Assembly (NCBI GenBank): GCA_003996215.1
Contig: QJPP01001692.1
Location: forward strand, 105,001-169,000
Source: Jaltomata sinuosa
Taxonomy: Eukaryota; Streptophyta; Magnoliopsida; Solanales; Solanaceae
DNA: 64,000 nucleotides
Direction of reading: 5' to 3'
In this document: positions 47,541-59,059 of the stretch, piece after piece
Layout: each line of letters opens with the position of its first letter
How positions within the stretch are numbered: the stretch's first letter is position 1
The notes under the pieces: generated by a model
Databases searched by the model: none
What the model saw: the letters and a program-made list of their open reading frames with translations, nothing else
What the model was told of the DNA's origin: nothing
Translations under genes and position numbers: made by a program

Positions 47541-47966
47541 GGGCCCATGATGGGTCTGGTGCGGCTAGAGGTGCATTTAAAGTGCTGAATGCACCAGCCA
47601 TTATGCTGGTCACACCTTTAGGTGTGAAGGTGGTGTGCATTTCACACCAGATAATGTGCGTGTCACACCACCGGGTAGATTCACTGGCAGCCTCTTCTTT
47701 GCTCCAAACGATCATCCAAATATGGAATTGCTTCACTTGTAGTGTAATGAGGCTCTTCCAAGATCCCTTTTGTACTCCAAGGGTGAGTGTGGCTTGGATC
47801 CTCTTGTCTAGACCTTGAAGTATAGGTCTAGCATGAATGTTGCTAGGCGATATCATATCAACATTCACTTGCAAAGGCTCATCATCATTATACTCTAGAG
47901 GCACCTTTGTATTCATAAGACAAGTAAAGTTTGACCTCTCTTATATCCTCTCATCATCATCATTCA
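47541..47966 (-). pseudogene. Family C polyprotein tail
   Basis: Minus-strand frame with VDMISPSNIHARPILQGLDK and KQFHIWMIVWSKEEAASES, matching the tail at 55809-56336. Upstream it was contiguous with the gag remnant at 50804 before the solo LTR inserted; together they form a gag-tail deletion derivative without pol. Confidence 0.75.
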
Positions 47967-48290
47967 AAGGTGTAACACCCCATATTCTACGTATATTAGT
48001 TATATTCATATAGACTTGACATAGACTTTGTTTTATAAGTGAGGAACAAGTTTTTTATATGAGTAGTGATGGTTTAACATAGATTAGAAGGTGCTGTAAT
48101 GCCCCATATGTTTCAGCACGTATACGGTCGAGTTAACCTCAATGAAAGTATTTAAACTCGAGATGATAAGGTGGTATTTGAGCTTAATGTTTAGGGTGAA
48201 GTGTTAAGTTAAAGCAAAAGGGATTAAGATTTAGGAAATGGAATAAAATAAGTGAGCTTCTTGCTTGACTTAACTAAGCTAGTAGGTGAC

Positions 48291-48353
48291 AAGTAGGTCA
48301 CCTACTTGTCCTTATTTGCCAACCTAAGGAACCAAGTAGGTGCATCACCTACT
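48291..48353. repeat. Palindrome cluster in family B LTR
   Basis: Two near-perfect palindromes: aagtaggtcacctactt (48291-48307) and agtaggtgcatcacctact (48335-48353). A decayed third lies near 48494. The equivalent part of the LTR at 60250-62814 holds similar ones (62434-62452 and 62478-62500). Confidence 0.8.
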
Positions 48354-49939
48354 AAGGCTTTGGACCAGCTTAGAGGGCCAAGTACCATCACCCACTTGAA
48401 TAAATTTTGGCCCAAACTAAGTGAAAGAAAAGAGAAGAATGGGAAGCCAAGGCCCAATAAGCTTAAGTCCACAAAGGCCCAAGTTAAATGGCCAAGTAGG
48501 TGCATCACCAACTTAATAATTTATGACCCAAAATGAGCAAGAAAGTCGGCCTAAGCAGGTCCTTTTAAAAGGGATAATCAGTTCATTTCTTCATTTTAAC
48601 TTGAAAAAAAAAACAGATTTGTCAAGTTTCTCTCTTGCTCTATCTTAGCTTCTACAGCAGCCCTAAAATTCTTATTAGGGTTCTTGGAATTTCCTTTTCT
48701 TCTAAGCTAAAGGTAAGTGAATAAATTATGAGCTTAGCTTAAGAAGATTATGGGAATTATGTTCTTTATGTTTATAGAATAGGACAATCCTCTCTAAGTT
48801 TGGCAGTCACACTTTTCTTGCTCATTAAGAGACTTTTCTCTTCTTCTTTTGTAAGTGTGAAGAGAAGTTCAAGTTCTTGAAGAAGTATCAAGAGATAAAT
48901 TTCCAGAATTTGAGGTAAAGTCACGACCCATTTTTGCCCCTCTTTAGGAGAATTGCTTGTGAGCTTTTGTCAAGAACTCATAGGGTGCTGATTGGAATCC
49001 TTGAGTTCAATATTTTCTTATTGTGTTGAAGGATGTTTGGGGCTGTTTTATGAGCTGTTTTATATGTATATGTTGGGAACAACTTCTTTGACCTTTTAAA
49101 AGGGTGTGTGAAGTTGTATTGAAGTATGAAAGGAGGGTGTGGTGATACACCACTTAATTGGGTGTTATGTGAACTTGCTGCCTGTCACACTTTTATATAC
49201 TATTTGGTATATGTTGTGAAGCACAAGGTGTTTGGGGGACCTTATAAGAAGTTTGTATAGTATATGTGTTTATAGGAGAAGAGGTTAAAAGAATACTCTT
49301 GATTTGATCAATTACGAGCTTACTGCTCGATTACTGATTTAGTGAGATCAAGTAGTCCAAATTGGTTAATCAGCTACTAATACTAGTTTTTCCACTTATT
49401 TCATTGTAGATAAATAATCTGAAAGGGAGAAGCTTAATTCGTTGTAATATTCGAGTTGCACAGGAAGGTATGTAAAGGCTATTCAATTTTAGATTCTTTG
49501 GCATGAAGTCCTATCCTTGTGTTTCTATCAACAAAGTGAGCTATTTAGGTGCTCTTCCTAGTAACGGACATAGTGGCAGCGTACAATCTCAATAGGTTGC
49601 TAAAGATCTTTTCCTCAATCCTTAGTGTATCAAAGTACTTCAATATGTGTTTACTATTAGATCTGTATGTTTATTCTTCCAAGTACTAGTATGACAAAGG
49701 TATTCTTTACAACAAGCTTCATGAGTTATTCTCTAAGCCAAATTAGGTTCATTGTGTCATATAAGTTCCTAAATATTACATTGATGTTACATTTGCTTGT
49801 TATGTCATTGTTACTGCTTTAAGTGCATATTCACGTGTCATGTACTACTGGTCCATAGTTTTGAGCTCAATAATGATTCTCACTACTAAAAAAATAATCT
49901 CAAAGATTAAAGAAACTTCATGAAGTAATCTATATATGT

Positions 49940-50105
49940 ATCGGTGGTAGCCCAGGGGTAAAAGCCTAGCATGGGTCAATCCTTATTTATGTACTTATGG
50001 GTGGCAGTCTAGGGGCAAAAGCCTAGCATGGGTTGATCCTAATTTATATATTTACGAGGGCAGCATCTGAGGGGTTAAATTGCCTAGCATGGGACTCCTC
50101 TTCTA
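49940..50105 (+). repeat. Minisatellite in family B LTR, about 58-bp units
   Basis: Three imperfect units, each with a gcctagcatgggt-type core (49969, 50028 and 50080). The same array is seen in reverse in the LTR at 60950-61110. Confidence 0.8.
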
Positions 50106-50803
50106 CCACTAATCAGTTGTTCATTTGTAACACATGTCTTACAAAGATTATAAAGCAAAGAAGAGTAAAGAAAAGAATATAATATACATGATTGTACAAG
50201 TGTAAGCAAAGGTGGTCTTCTGTTCTTATCTACATATTTATGCATTGATACCTGATTCCATTTGAGCTCTTGTTTTACATATGATTTACTTTATGCCTTA
50301 GATATTTAGTACATTCTCTTGTACTGATGTTCCTCATGAGAGACGCTTCATTTCATGCCACAGGCATAGGTACTCCAGCTAGTAGGCCTTCCAAATAGGA
50401 GCACACAGGATACTCATTTGCTGTTGGTGAGCTCCAGGTTAATTCGAGGCTTTACCGAGTCTTTGGTATATATTTTTAGTATTGTATAGTTAAGGGTAAG
50501 GAGGAGCCTTGTCCTGACCTAAACTAATATTGTTCATATTGTAGAGGCTTTTTAGACTAATGTTAAAGTAAAGCTTAGCTATGCCTTGTCTCTTAATAAT
50601 TGTAGCCTCAACGGTCAAATCATGTACTTATATTTTGGGCCTATCTACATTTGTCTTGTTATTAAGGTAGTTTATCTATAGTCAAAGCTTCATAATTGTA
50701 ATAGTTATATGCATGATAATCGTAGGTTATAAGTTAGTTCTCTCGGGCCTTTAGGGCATCGGGTGCCTGTTCGTCTAAATGGAATTTGAGGTGTGACAAA
50801 AGG

Positions 50804-52460
50804 TGTTTTATCATCATCACCTTTGGTATCATCCTCTCCACTGTCTTCACCAAACTCTTCATCATCTTTGGTATGGTACCCATCTTTGTAAGCCACAATT
50901 GTTCTTTGGTTGGGGCACCCATTAGCAATGTGTCCCCTTCCTTGACATCTAAAGCATTGGATAATAGAAGGATGAGAAAAGTTAGGTTCTGACTGGTTAC
51001 CTTCCTTAGCCTTATCATTCCACTTGGTCTTATCAACAACCTTCACTTGTATAGCTTGACCACTACCCTTTGTGTATTCCCGAGTGGTAGAAGACTTCCA
51101 CTTGTCATTGCTCTTGCTCCATGAGAAAGTTGTAGTACCCTTGGCTTTGAATGATTTCTCATCTTTCAAGTCAATCTCTACCTTGGTAGCATCATGATAG
51201 GCTTCCTCCAAGCTAGCATAGTGTTTGAGTCACATCGACTTTGAGATGTCTTGCTTTAAGTTGGTGACAAACTGTATCACCGTGTTCAACATTGGCTCAT
51301 CAAGCTTAGACTTCATTCTCAAACTTTTGAACTCATCATAATACTCCTCAACACTTTTAGTTCCTTGATGAAGTATGTACACCTTCTTGAGAACTTATTG
51401 ATGATAAGTAGGTGTAACATACCTCACTTCCATAAGTGCTAGAAACTCTTGCCATGTAGGCAAATCATGAATGAGATCTCGGGATCGTTCTCTCACTTTG
51501 GACTCCCACCATGTGGATGCATACCCCTCAAATTGAGTAATGGCATACTTGGCTTTCAACGCATTTGAAATGTTATTAGTGAGAAAGATCCGCCCACTTT
51601 GTAGTCACCCTTCAAGGAATTCTTCTGGATCACTCCTACCTTTGAAGGTTGGAAGAGTAACCTTGATGGTATTCAATCCTCTATCATGGCCACCACGATC
51701 TCCTTGACAATAACCATATCTATCATCATAGTGACCACCATATCTATCACTCCAATTACCATAAAAATCACTGTTGCAATCATCATACCATTCACCTCGA
51801 TCTCCCTGGCCTTGCCATCTTGCACCTTGATTCTGACCATAACCTATGGGTTGCACTCTATCTCTTGGTGCGCTATAACCTTGTCTTCCACCATGTTGAG
51901 GTCCATCATAGTTCCTATTAGCAAACATCTCCTCATACTCTTTGTAGAATGGGTTATGGTGGCTATATTGGTAAGGCTCTTGGTTTTGGTTATGGGGTAC
52001 ATGCAAGTTAGCATATTATGCATTTCAAAGTGGAGTTCGATTTTGGTTTTCTACAAAAGGACGTTCCTCTTGTAGCGGGTAATTTGGATGAGTGGAGCTT
52101 TGTCTAACATTGTTCAGAAAGTTAGACATTAGGTAGGATGGTTGTTGGATTTGTGGGGTGGGGATTGGATTATTTCAGGGGTTGCATAACTCACATGCAT
52201 GCCCCAGGGTAATCGTTATTGAGGAACTCATGTTCCTATTTGCTCCCGACCCATGAGTGGTATGAGGTGAGTCCTCCCGATTAGGACTCCCAACAATCAC
52301 TATCTGATCCTCCATACGATCCATCCTTCCTTTCATATCCGCTATACTCCCATTCATATTCGCTAATTGCCTTGTGATTGAGGCAAAGTCTGCCTCAACA
52401 CTAAAGGAACCCTATCCTTCATGAGCACAATCAAGTGCTTTAGACATTGCACCTGTAAAT
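50804..52460 (-). pseudogene. gag: Family C gag, reverse orientation
   Basis: Read right to left: N-terminal region (SPNREDSPHTTHGSGANRN), Gly/Tyr/Asp-rich linker (YGGHYDDRYGYCQGDRGGHD), capsid part broken by frameshifts and stops (around 51240-51600), Lys-rich segment and CCHC zinc knuckle CFRCQGRGHIANGC (about 50920-50962). It ends at the solo LTR and continues at 47966. Comparison with copy D at 42584 shows the same order. Confidence 0.85.
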
Positions 52461-53670
52461 TCAACAAACGAGGTTAGTAGAAATGGTTCCTCACCTTCTC
52501 GTATGTATTATGCTCAACTTACCTTCTATGCATCTTCCAAAGATTGATAATGAACTCCCCTTGCTCAACCAAGTCATAGAAGGACGACTCAAAATCAAAC
52601 AGACGGAGTCAAGAAGGTTTTCCAACAAATGCTTAAATGATAAAAACTCACAAGAAATTGGTACGAAAAGAAAATAGACACAAGAGATCTAATCGCAACT
52701 AAGTAGACATAAATACTTGTTGTTAATTTGTCTTTTGATTTCTAGATGATAGGAGAATCAAAGAAATGAAACTAAGAAGATTAAACCTGAGATTTGATGA
52801 AGGAAATCGGTTTTGCAACTTTCAGCCCTTGCCAAGGTTGATGCATTTTGCACAAGACAAAGTGCTCTTTGCACCTCAACTTCGCATGTAAAAAACAGAT
52901 TGTCACTTCCCTGGGGCAAAGTGGTGGCGCGAAATGCACCAGGCAGAGTGCGCAATGCACCTGCTCCACACCTGCCCTAGGCAAAACACTATAGCATTCA
53001 CTTTTGTACTCGTTTTTCTATTTTTTGTACTTTATCCTCCTAGTACTTTCCCTTTTTGGTACTAACACAAGTACTCTTTCCTTTTTCTTCTTCTTTGGAT
53101 CAAACACCTTAAATTCACCTTCTTATTCAAGAACACCAAGAATAACTTATGAATTTCAAATTTGCAGCTCTCTCAATTTAACTCAGATTGACTCCAAATT
53201 TGAAATGTAGCCTCTCCTTGATATAGAGAACAAAGCCCGGTACAAATTAGAATCAATTCAATACAAATTGAAGATATGCATACCCCTCAAATTCAAACTT
53301 CAAAATGGTAGATCCTTCAAACCTCAACCAAATGCTTCCAAATTGGAGATTTAAGCTCCTTGTGAATAGGAAATCAAAGCTCAATAGGTTTGAAGTCTCA
53401 AATCAGCTCAGATCTATAAAACCCTTGAACTTGTTATTCAAGCTTCTTCACCCAATAAAGGTGAATTCTTTAATTCAACTTCAAACAAGCTCAAATCTCA
53501 GACTCAATTGATACTAGAGAACACAATTCTAGTATCAGGATTTCAAACAAAAACTACATCAAATAATTTTTTTGTAAAAATTTTCTCAAAACATTTTTCA
53601 CAATTTTTTTTTTGTTTTTTAGATTTATGAACCTAGGATTAAGTATTGTGAGAACAATCCTTTAGCCTAA
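52461..53670 (-). repeat. Family C 5' leader, reverse orientation
   Basis: Untranslated leader between primer site and gag. Contains the GC-rich patch at 52800-52985 with gtgc/gcac words, homologous to 42040-42170. The rest is AT-rich with pyrimidine tracts. No gene. Confidence 0.7.
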
Positions 53671-53682
53671 GCTCTGATACCA
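53671..53682 (-). other. Primer-binding site, initiator tRNA-Met, minus strand
   Basis: gctctgatacca is the exact complement of TGGTATCAGAGC and lies two bases from the LTR end. It fixes the direction and the 3' boundary of the family C LTRs. Confidence 0.9.
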
Positions 53683-53684
53683 AA

Positions 53685-54195
53685 TGATAAGATCTCGATT
53701 AGGGAGATTAATTAAAATCCAAACGCGAAAATGAAATAAACAAAAGATATATGAATCAAAGCTAATTAATCAAGTTTATGGGCAACAAGGGACTTTGTAC
53801 TCTCACCTCCCAATTGAACCTAATCAACCAACAATAATTCCTCAATTAAACAACAGAGAAAATCAAATGAATCCACAAATACATGACTCTATATGATTAA
53901 TCAAGTAAAGAAGTTAACAAGCAATCAAAGGAATCCACCCTTAATTACTCAACTACCTATTAGGAATCCACCTAATAGACTATTAGGAATCCACCCAATA
54001 AATTTCTACAACTAGAGTAACCAATTGGGAATGCACCCAAACTACAAGCTAATTTAGCAACTACAAGCTTTCAAAGTAATTCATAAATATTCATCAAATC
54101 TAAGTAATGGAATTGACTAAGGCATGTATTTATAGTATTTGCCTTGTACAATTAAAGGCCCAAAAGTGACCTTGGAAGATCCTAAATTTGGCCCA
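53685..54195 (-). repeat. Family C LTR copy 3, reverse orientation (best preserved)
   Basis: Minus strand ends CGAGATCTTATCA at 53685. Contains the TATA-like atttatagtatt at 54129-54140 and the aggaatccacccaata block. The outer end near 54195 is estimated from similarity among copies. Confidence 0.75.
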
Positions 54196-54515
54196 TGACG
54201 GGTTTGGTGCATTTGGAAGTTCTGGTCACACAAGGAGAAGTGCCCAATGCACTTGGGGTCACACCTGGGGTGCATTAGGAGGTGTTGGTCACACTAGGGG
54301 AAGTGCCCAATGCACCCTGGTTGCACCTCTAGGCAGAATCTATGTCAGCCTCTTTTTCATCCCATGCGATCATCCACAAGTTATAAATCCTTGATCGACG
54401 CTCCTCAATGGTCTCCAAAGCCTTTTTCTTCATGAATAGAGCTTGTATGGCTTGGAGTTATTAAGCTTGATTTTGAGTGAACGACCTTGTAGGGGTTTCC
54501 AAGCTATTATATCGT
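54196..54515 (-). pseudogene. Family C polyprotein tail fragment
   Basis: A GC-rich patch with repeated ggtcacac and gtgcccaatgcac words (54220-54340), then the tail text shared with 40560-40690 (gcgatcatccacaag, caatggtctccaaagcc, cttcatgaatagagcttgta). Cut at about 54515. Confidence 0.65.
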
Positions 54516-55265
54516 ATTAACATCACAAGTGAATATCCTTATTCGTTAATTGTATCAATTTATGATGAATCTTGTACTCGCAATGTGATAGAGTGTGAGG
54601 TGAAGGGTGATGATGATGAGCCTAAGCTTAGGCATGGGGAAATAATTTCAAAAGAAGATAATGAGCAATTGGAGGAGGATGTGAACTTCTCTTGTGCCTT
54701 AAGACAGGTCATGGGAGACCTTTCTAAAGAGGAACTTGACCAAAGTGTGAACCTATTTCATACTAGGTGTAAGATTATGGAGAAGGTATGTTCCTTGGTT
54801 ATTGATAGTAGAAGTGGAGCTAATTATGTAAGTAGTGGAACGGTTGTCCGAATGAAGCTCCCTACACAAAGGCACCGCAATCCATATAAACTCCAATGGC
54901 TCAAAAGGAGTGGTAAAATGGAGGTAACCGAGCAAGTAGCCATCTAGTTTAGCATTTCCAATTGTCAAGATGAAGTCCTATGTGATGCCATGCCCATGCC
55001 TATGCTAACATGTCATGTATTGCTTGGAAAATTGTGGCAAGTTGATAGGGATGTCCAATATCAAGAGGGGTCTAAAAAATACTCATTTGTATTTGGAGGA
55101 CAAAGCCCAGTCTTGCACCTTTAACACCCTATCAAGTGAGTGAGGATTATAAAATCTTGAGAGAACTTCGAGAAGTAATCCAAAAGGAAGAAATTGAGAA
55201 GAATGAGAAAGAAGTGTTGCTTATGCAAAAAAGAGAAGGACTTGGCTAATGAAAGATATGACTTA
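54516..55265 (+). pseudogene. Family C protease fragment, plus orientation
   Basis: Acidic stretch (EVKGDDDEPKLRHGEIISKE), then retropepsin-like text: KIMEKVCSLVIDSRSGANYV and later KYSFVFGGQ. The active-site triad reads DSR rather than DSG or DNG, so the enzyme is dead. A stop near 54946 and a frame change follow. It matches copy D at 44380-44830. Both ends are breakpoints into minus-strand pieces. Confidence 0.8.
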
Positions 55266-55266
55266 T

Positions 55267-55700
55267 TGATAAGATCCCAATTGGGGATACCAATTGAAAT
55301 CTTTCAAACATGCAAAAATTAAAAGATAGATGAGAAGGGAAGAAAGAAAGGCTTAATTGAATCCACAACTAAACTAAGGGGGAAGAGAGCTTGAATTCTA
55401 TTGAAATGAGAAACCCAAATGAATCCACAAATGAGTAATCTCAAGTGCAAATCAAGGTAAAGGAATTTTAGATCAACAATAGGAATCCACCCATCACTAA
55501 CCTAAGCTACACTAATGGGAATCCACCCAAACTACACTAAGCTAAAAAGCTACACTCTCAAAGGAGTTCTTCAATTCTCAATTCAACATAATCTATGGAA
55601 TGAAAATAGCTAAGGCAGGTATTTATAGTATGCCTCTTACAAACATAGCCCAAAAGTGGCTATTTAAATAAGGCCCAAAAGTGACCTTGGAAGACTACAT
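55267..55700 (-). repeat. Family C LTR copy 4, diverged
   Basis: Starts tgataagatcccaattgggg and carries gaatccacccaaactacac and the TATA-like tatttatagtatg (55619-55631). More diverged than other copies. Its outer part ends near the palindrome ggtgcattttgcacc (55726-55740). Confidence 0.65.
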
Positions 55701-56340
55701 AGTCGCACATCATGGTGCCAAGTGAGGTGCATTTTGCACCATCAATTGTGCTGGTCGCACATGGTTTCGTACAGCTCTGGTAGCAACCATCTTCATGGTG
55801 TATTCTCCCTATTGCTTCCAAGCAATCACCCAAATATGGAATTGCTTCATTTGGAGTGTAATGAGGCTCTTCCATGCTCCCTTTTGTTCTTCAATGGTGA
55901 GTGTGGCTTGGATCCTCTTGTCTAGACCTTTATGTGTAAGTCTAGCATGAACATTGCCGAGCAATATCGTATCATCCTCCCTTTCTTGAAAAGGATTTGT
56001 CCTCGAATCCAAACCTTGCAAAAACATAAGTAGGACAAATAACCACAAAATCCTCATGGTATGATGGTTAGCACATGGGTCCGTACAAGTAGTAGCATGC
56101 CAAGGAGGAACCCTTGGAGGGTCTCTAGGGTCAAAGGGATATAACACCCACTTAGCTTGGTCACAAAGACAATTGGACCAATCAAAAGAATTCCTACCTC
56201 TATAGGAAACAAATCCGATACAAAAAGGGACATCATCATATGCAAAGAGGTAGTAAAGAAAGGTGCTAATGATACTAACTTCATCTAAGGTGCTCTCACA
56301 CGTAAGAGCACAAGAAGATGAGATAAGATGTTTCAAGCAT
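55701..56340 (-). pseudogene. Family C FLYYLFAYDD block plus polyprotein tail
   Basis: One open frame of 175 residues (56336-55809). It starts with a single block CESTLDEVSIISTFLYYLFA followed by YDD, then a Cys/Trp-rich part (DWSNCLCDQAKW), a Pro-rich part, and the tail (GLDKRIQATLTIEEQKGAW, KQFHIWVIAW). It shows that the block belongs between integrase and tail in this family. No RT or integrase core is attached. Confidence 0.65.
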
Positions 56341-56356
56341 ATTATGCCTCTCTTTT

Positions 56357-56830
56357 TGATAAGATCTCGATTAGGGAGACTAATCGAAATCCAAATGTAG
56401 AAATTAAATAAACAAACGATGTGTAAATTAAAGCTAATTAACCAAGTTTATGGGCAACAAGAGACCTTATACCCTCACCTCCCAATTGAACCTAATTAAC
56501 CAATAATACCTCCTCAATCAAACAAAGCGACAAACAAATGAATCCAAAAATGGATAACTCTATGATTAATCAAGCAAGCAAAAGAATCCACCCCTAATCA
56601 CTCAACTAAACTATTAGGAATCCACTCAATAGATTTCTACACTAGATTAACTAATTGGGAAATCCACCCAATGACTTCAAGCTAACAATAGCAACTAGAA
56701 GCTTTCAAAGCAATTCAATATTCATCAAAATCTATGGAATATAAAAGACTAAGGCATGTATTTATAGTGTTTGTCTTGTACATTAAGAAGCCCAAAAGTG
56801 ACCTTAAAATACTCTAAATTTGGCCCATGA
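56357..56830 (-). repeat. Family C LTR copy 5, reverse orientation
   Basis: Starts tgataagatctcgattaggg, with caacaagagaccttataccc and the TATA-like tatttatagtgtt (56759-56771). It lacks a primer site on its left; instead it abuts the block-tail ORF. Confidence 0.7.
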
Positions 56831-56919
56831 TGGGCCATGTGCAGAGGCATGTGCGAAATGCACTACCCCTTGTGCATGCCACCCTCTGTGTCGCACCACT
56901 AGGCAGAAACACTATTAGG

Positions 56920-58420
56920 ATGGACCTAACAGAAGTTAGATTTAATGAAAAAGAAACTAATTTACCAAGATTTGTACCAAGAAATCATTTGGGGAGAAAT
57001 TTGGTTGAAATCCATGGAGAAAAACTCTAAAAATTGGAGAAAACTTGAAAAATGGCTCCAAAATAACGCTGGCTGGGTGCTGGAGCGGGACCTGGAGAGC
57101 GTGGAGCTGGCTGGAAGGGAGCTGTAGCTGGCTGGAATATGCTGGAGCCATTGGCTTAAGCGCTGAGCTGTTGGCTAGAGCGGAAGCCTCCTGGATGACG
57201 CAGAAGCCGGTCGACCATCGACTCAGAACACGGAAGCCATTTGAAATTGGCTGGAGGAAAGCAGCCATGCAGAAGCTGGTTGAACGCGGCTCAGGTTCAC
57301 TGCTGAACCTCACTGCTTATGTGGCAGCCTCTGATTAGGCCACAAAAGCTGAAAAAAATTGATTTTTTTTCAATTTTCAGATTTTTTGTACTCTTTTGGC
57401 CCCACAAACACCTTTACACTTTTTCTTTCCTTTGCTTTTGGATTAAACACTACCCTTTTGAAGATTCTTCCTCAACAATTAATGAATTTTATGAAGAACA
57501 CTATGAACATTGATGAATTTCAAAAAATTCATAACTCTCTCAATTTAACTTCAATCTTCATAAAATTTTAAACACGAGCTCCATTCAACACCACGAACAA
57601 ACCACCTTTACACTTTTTCTTTCCTTTGCTTTTGGATTAAACACTACCCTTTTGAAGATTCTTCCTCAACAATTTATGAATATTATGAAGAACACTATGA
57701 ACGTTGATGAATTTCATAAAATTCATAACTCTCTCAATTTAACTCCAATCTTCATGAAATTTTAAACACGAGCTCCATTCAACACCACGCACAAACTCCA
57801 ATAATTTTTAGTCCTCAATTCCAAGATGAAAATAAACTCATTTTCTCCATCTTCAAGCTATGAAGAATACCATGAACAAGTAAATTTCAAATCTTCATAA
57901 CTTCTTTGTTTTAGCTCCAAATTCTTCAAAATTCGAGATTTAAGCTCCCCTTGCTATAGAGAACAAGCTCTAATGCTTTTCAAGCTCCAATTTAGCCTCA
58001 AATAACAAACCCACTTCACCTTCTTCAAGCTTTTCAAGCTCAAGAATGGTGAAATTTTGAAACACCTCCAATTCAACTCGAAATTGTCTCAAATTTTAGG
58101 AGAAGCTTCCTCTTAAGCTAGAGAACAAATCCCATACTTTTGTAGCTCAAATCTCTCCTAATCTTCAAGAACTATTTTCAAGTTTTCAAACCTTCAAGCA
58201 CCTTTAATGGTAGAATCTTCCTTACAACTCAAAATCACTTGAAATCTTGGATTTAGACTAAAAAACACTAGAGAATACGAATCTAGTGTCAAAAACAACA
58301 AATCAAACACAAAAAAATTCAGATTTTTTTTGGATTAATTTTTTTACTTTTTTTTCAAATTTATGAACCTAAAACCTAAGAATTGATGGAACAACTCTTA
58401 AAACCTAACCTCTGTTACCA
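56920..58420 (-). repeat. Family C leader of copy 6, reverse orientation
   Basis: Leader text like 52461-53670. It has a GC-rich patch at 57060-57300 made of gctgga-type words, a 194-bp tandem duplication (57411-57798), and a decayed primer site at about 58409-58420. Confidence 0.65.
57411..57798. repeat. 194-bp tandem duplication in the leader
   Basis: 57411-57604 and 57605-57798 are nearly identical, starting cctttacactttttctttcc. A few substitutions separate them. Confidence 0.92.
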
Positions 58421-58423
58421 AGA

Positions 58424-58865
58424 TGATAATGATCTCAATCAGAAATGATCAAAATCAATATCAAAAACACAAAAACAAACAACCCAAATTGAAGAAAAAG
58501 GGATGAGAATAGAAGAACGAAGGGCTAATTGAATCTACAATCAACCAAGGGAGGAGAGACTCAATCAAATACCCAAGAAACCAAATTAAATCCACAAGAT
58601 AATAACTCGATGATCGATCAAGCGAAGAAGATAACACAAGTAATTCGGGAATCCACCCTAATCACTCAATCTAAACTAACAATTGGAATTTAACCCAATC
58701 ACTATTCTAACCTAAATATCAAGTCTATTCAAGATAATTCAATCATCCAAAATATAAGTATGAAAATGACTAAGACAACTATTTATAGTTATTGCCTTTA
58801 CACAAATAGCCTATTACAAAAATAGGCCAAAAGTGACTATTTTAAAAATAACCCACAAGGTCCCT
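58424..58865 (-). repeat. Family C LTR copy 6, diverged
   Basis: Starts tgataatgatctcaatcaga beside a decayed primer site; TATA-like actatttatagtt at 58779-58791. The palindrome ggtgcaaaatgcacc follows at 59004-59018, between the LTR and the tail. Confidence 0.65.
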
Positions 58866-59059
58866 TCTTGATTGCCTAAATGGCATCTTGATCGCGCATA
58901 TCCTTGTACATTGTTGCTCTATGGCTTCCTCCGGACTTCAAGCTATTATCCATATATAAAAGCCCCTCCTAATGTGCTCCAAGCTAACCATGATTATATC
59001 ATCGGTGCAAAATGCACCACTCATTATGCATTCCACCTATGCTTTGCACCACTAAGAAG

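Larger units (their letters stand above)
47971..50798 (+). mobile_element. Solo LTR of gypsy family B, 2,828 bp
   Basis: Begins TGTAACACCCC and ends GGTGTGACA. It is flanked by the 5-bp target duplication AAAGG (47966-47970 and 50799-50803). The text on both sides joins into one family C internal sequence, proving insertion. Its sequence matches the minus-strand LTR at 60250-62814 along its length, and that LTR is attached to Tekay-type integrase, so the family is a chromovirus. No internal region remains, as after recombination between the two LTRs of one element. Confidence 0.93.

Noticed and set aside
49940..50105. CRISPR-like array
   Set aside because: Units are imperfect throughout, there are no distinct spacers, and the array lies in a plant LTR.
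57045..57338. 97-residue frame rich in Ala, Gly and Trp
   Set aside because: Produced by the GC-rich gctgga patch of the leader; absent from homologous leaders.
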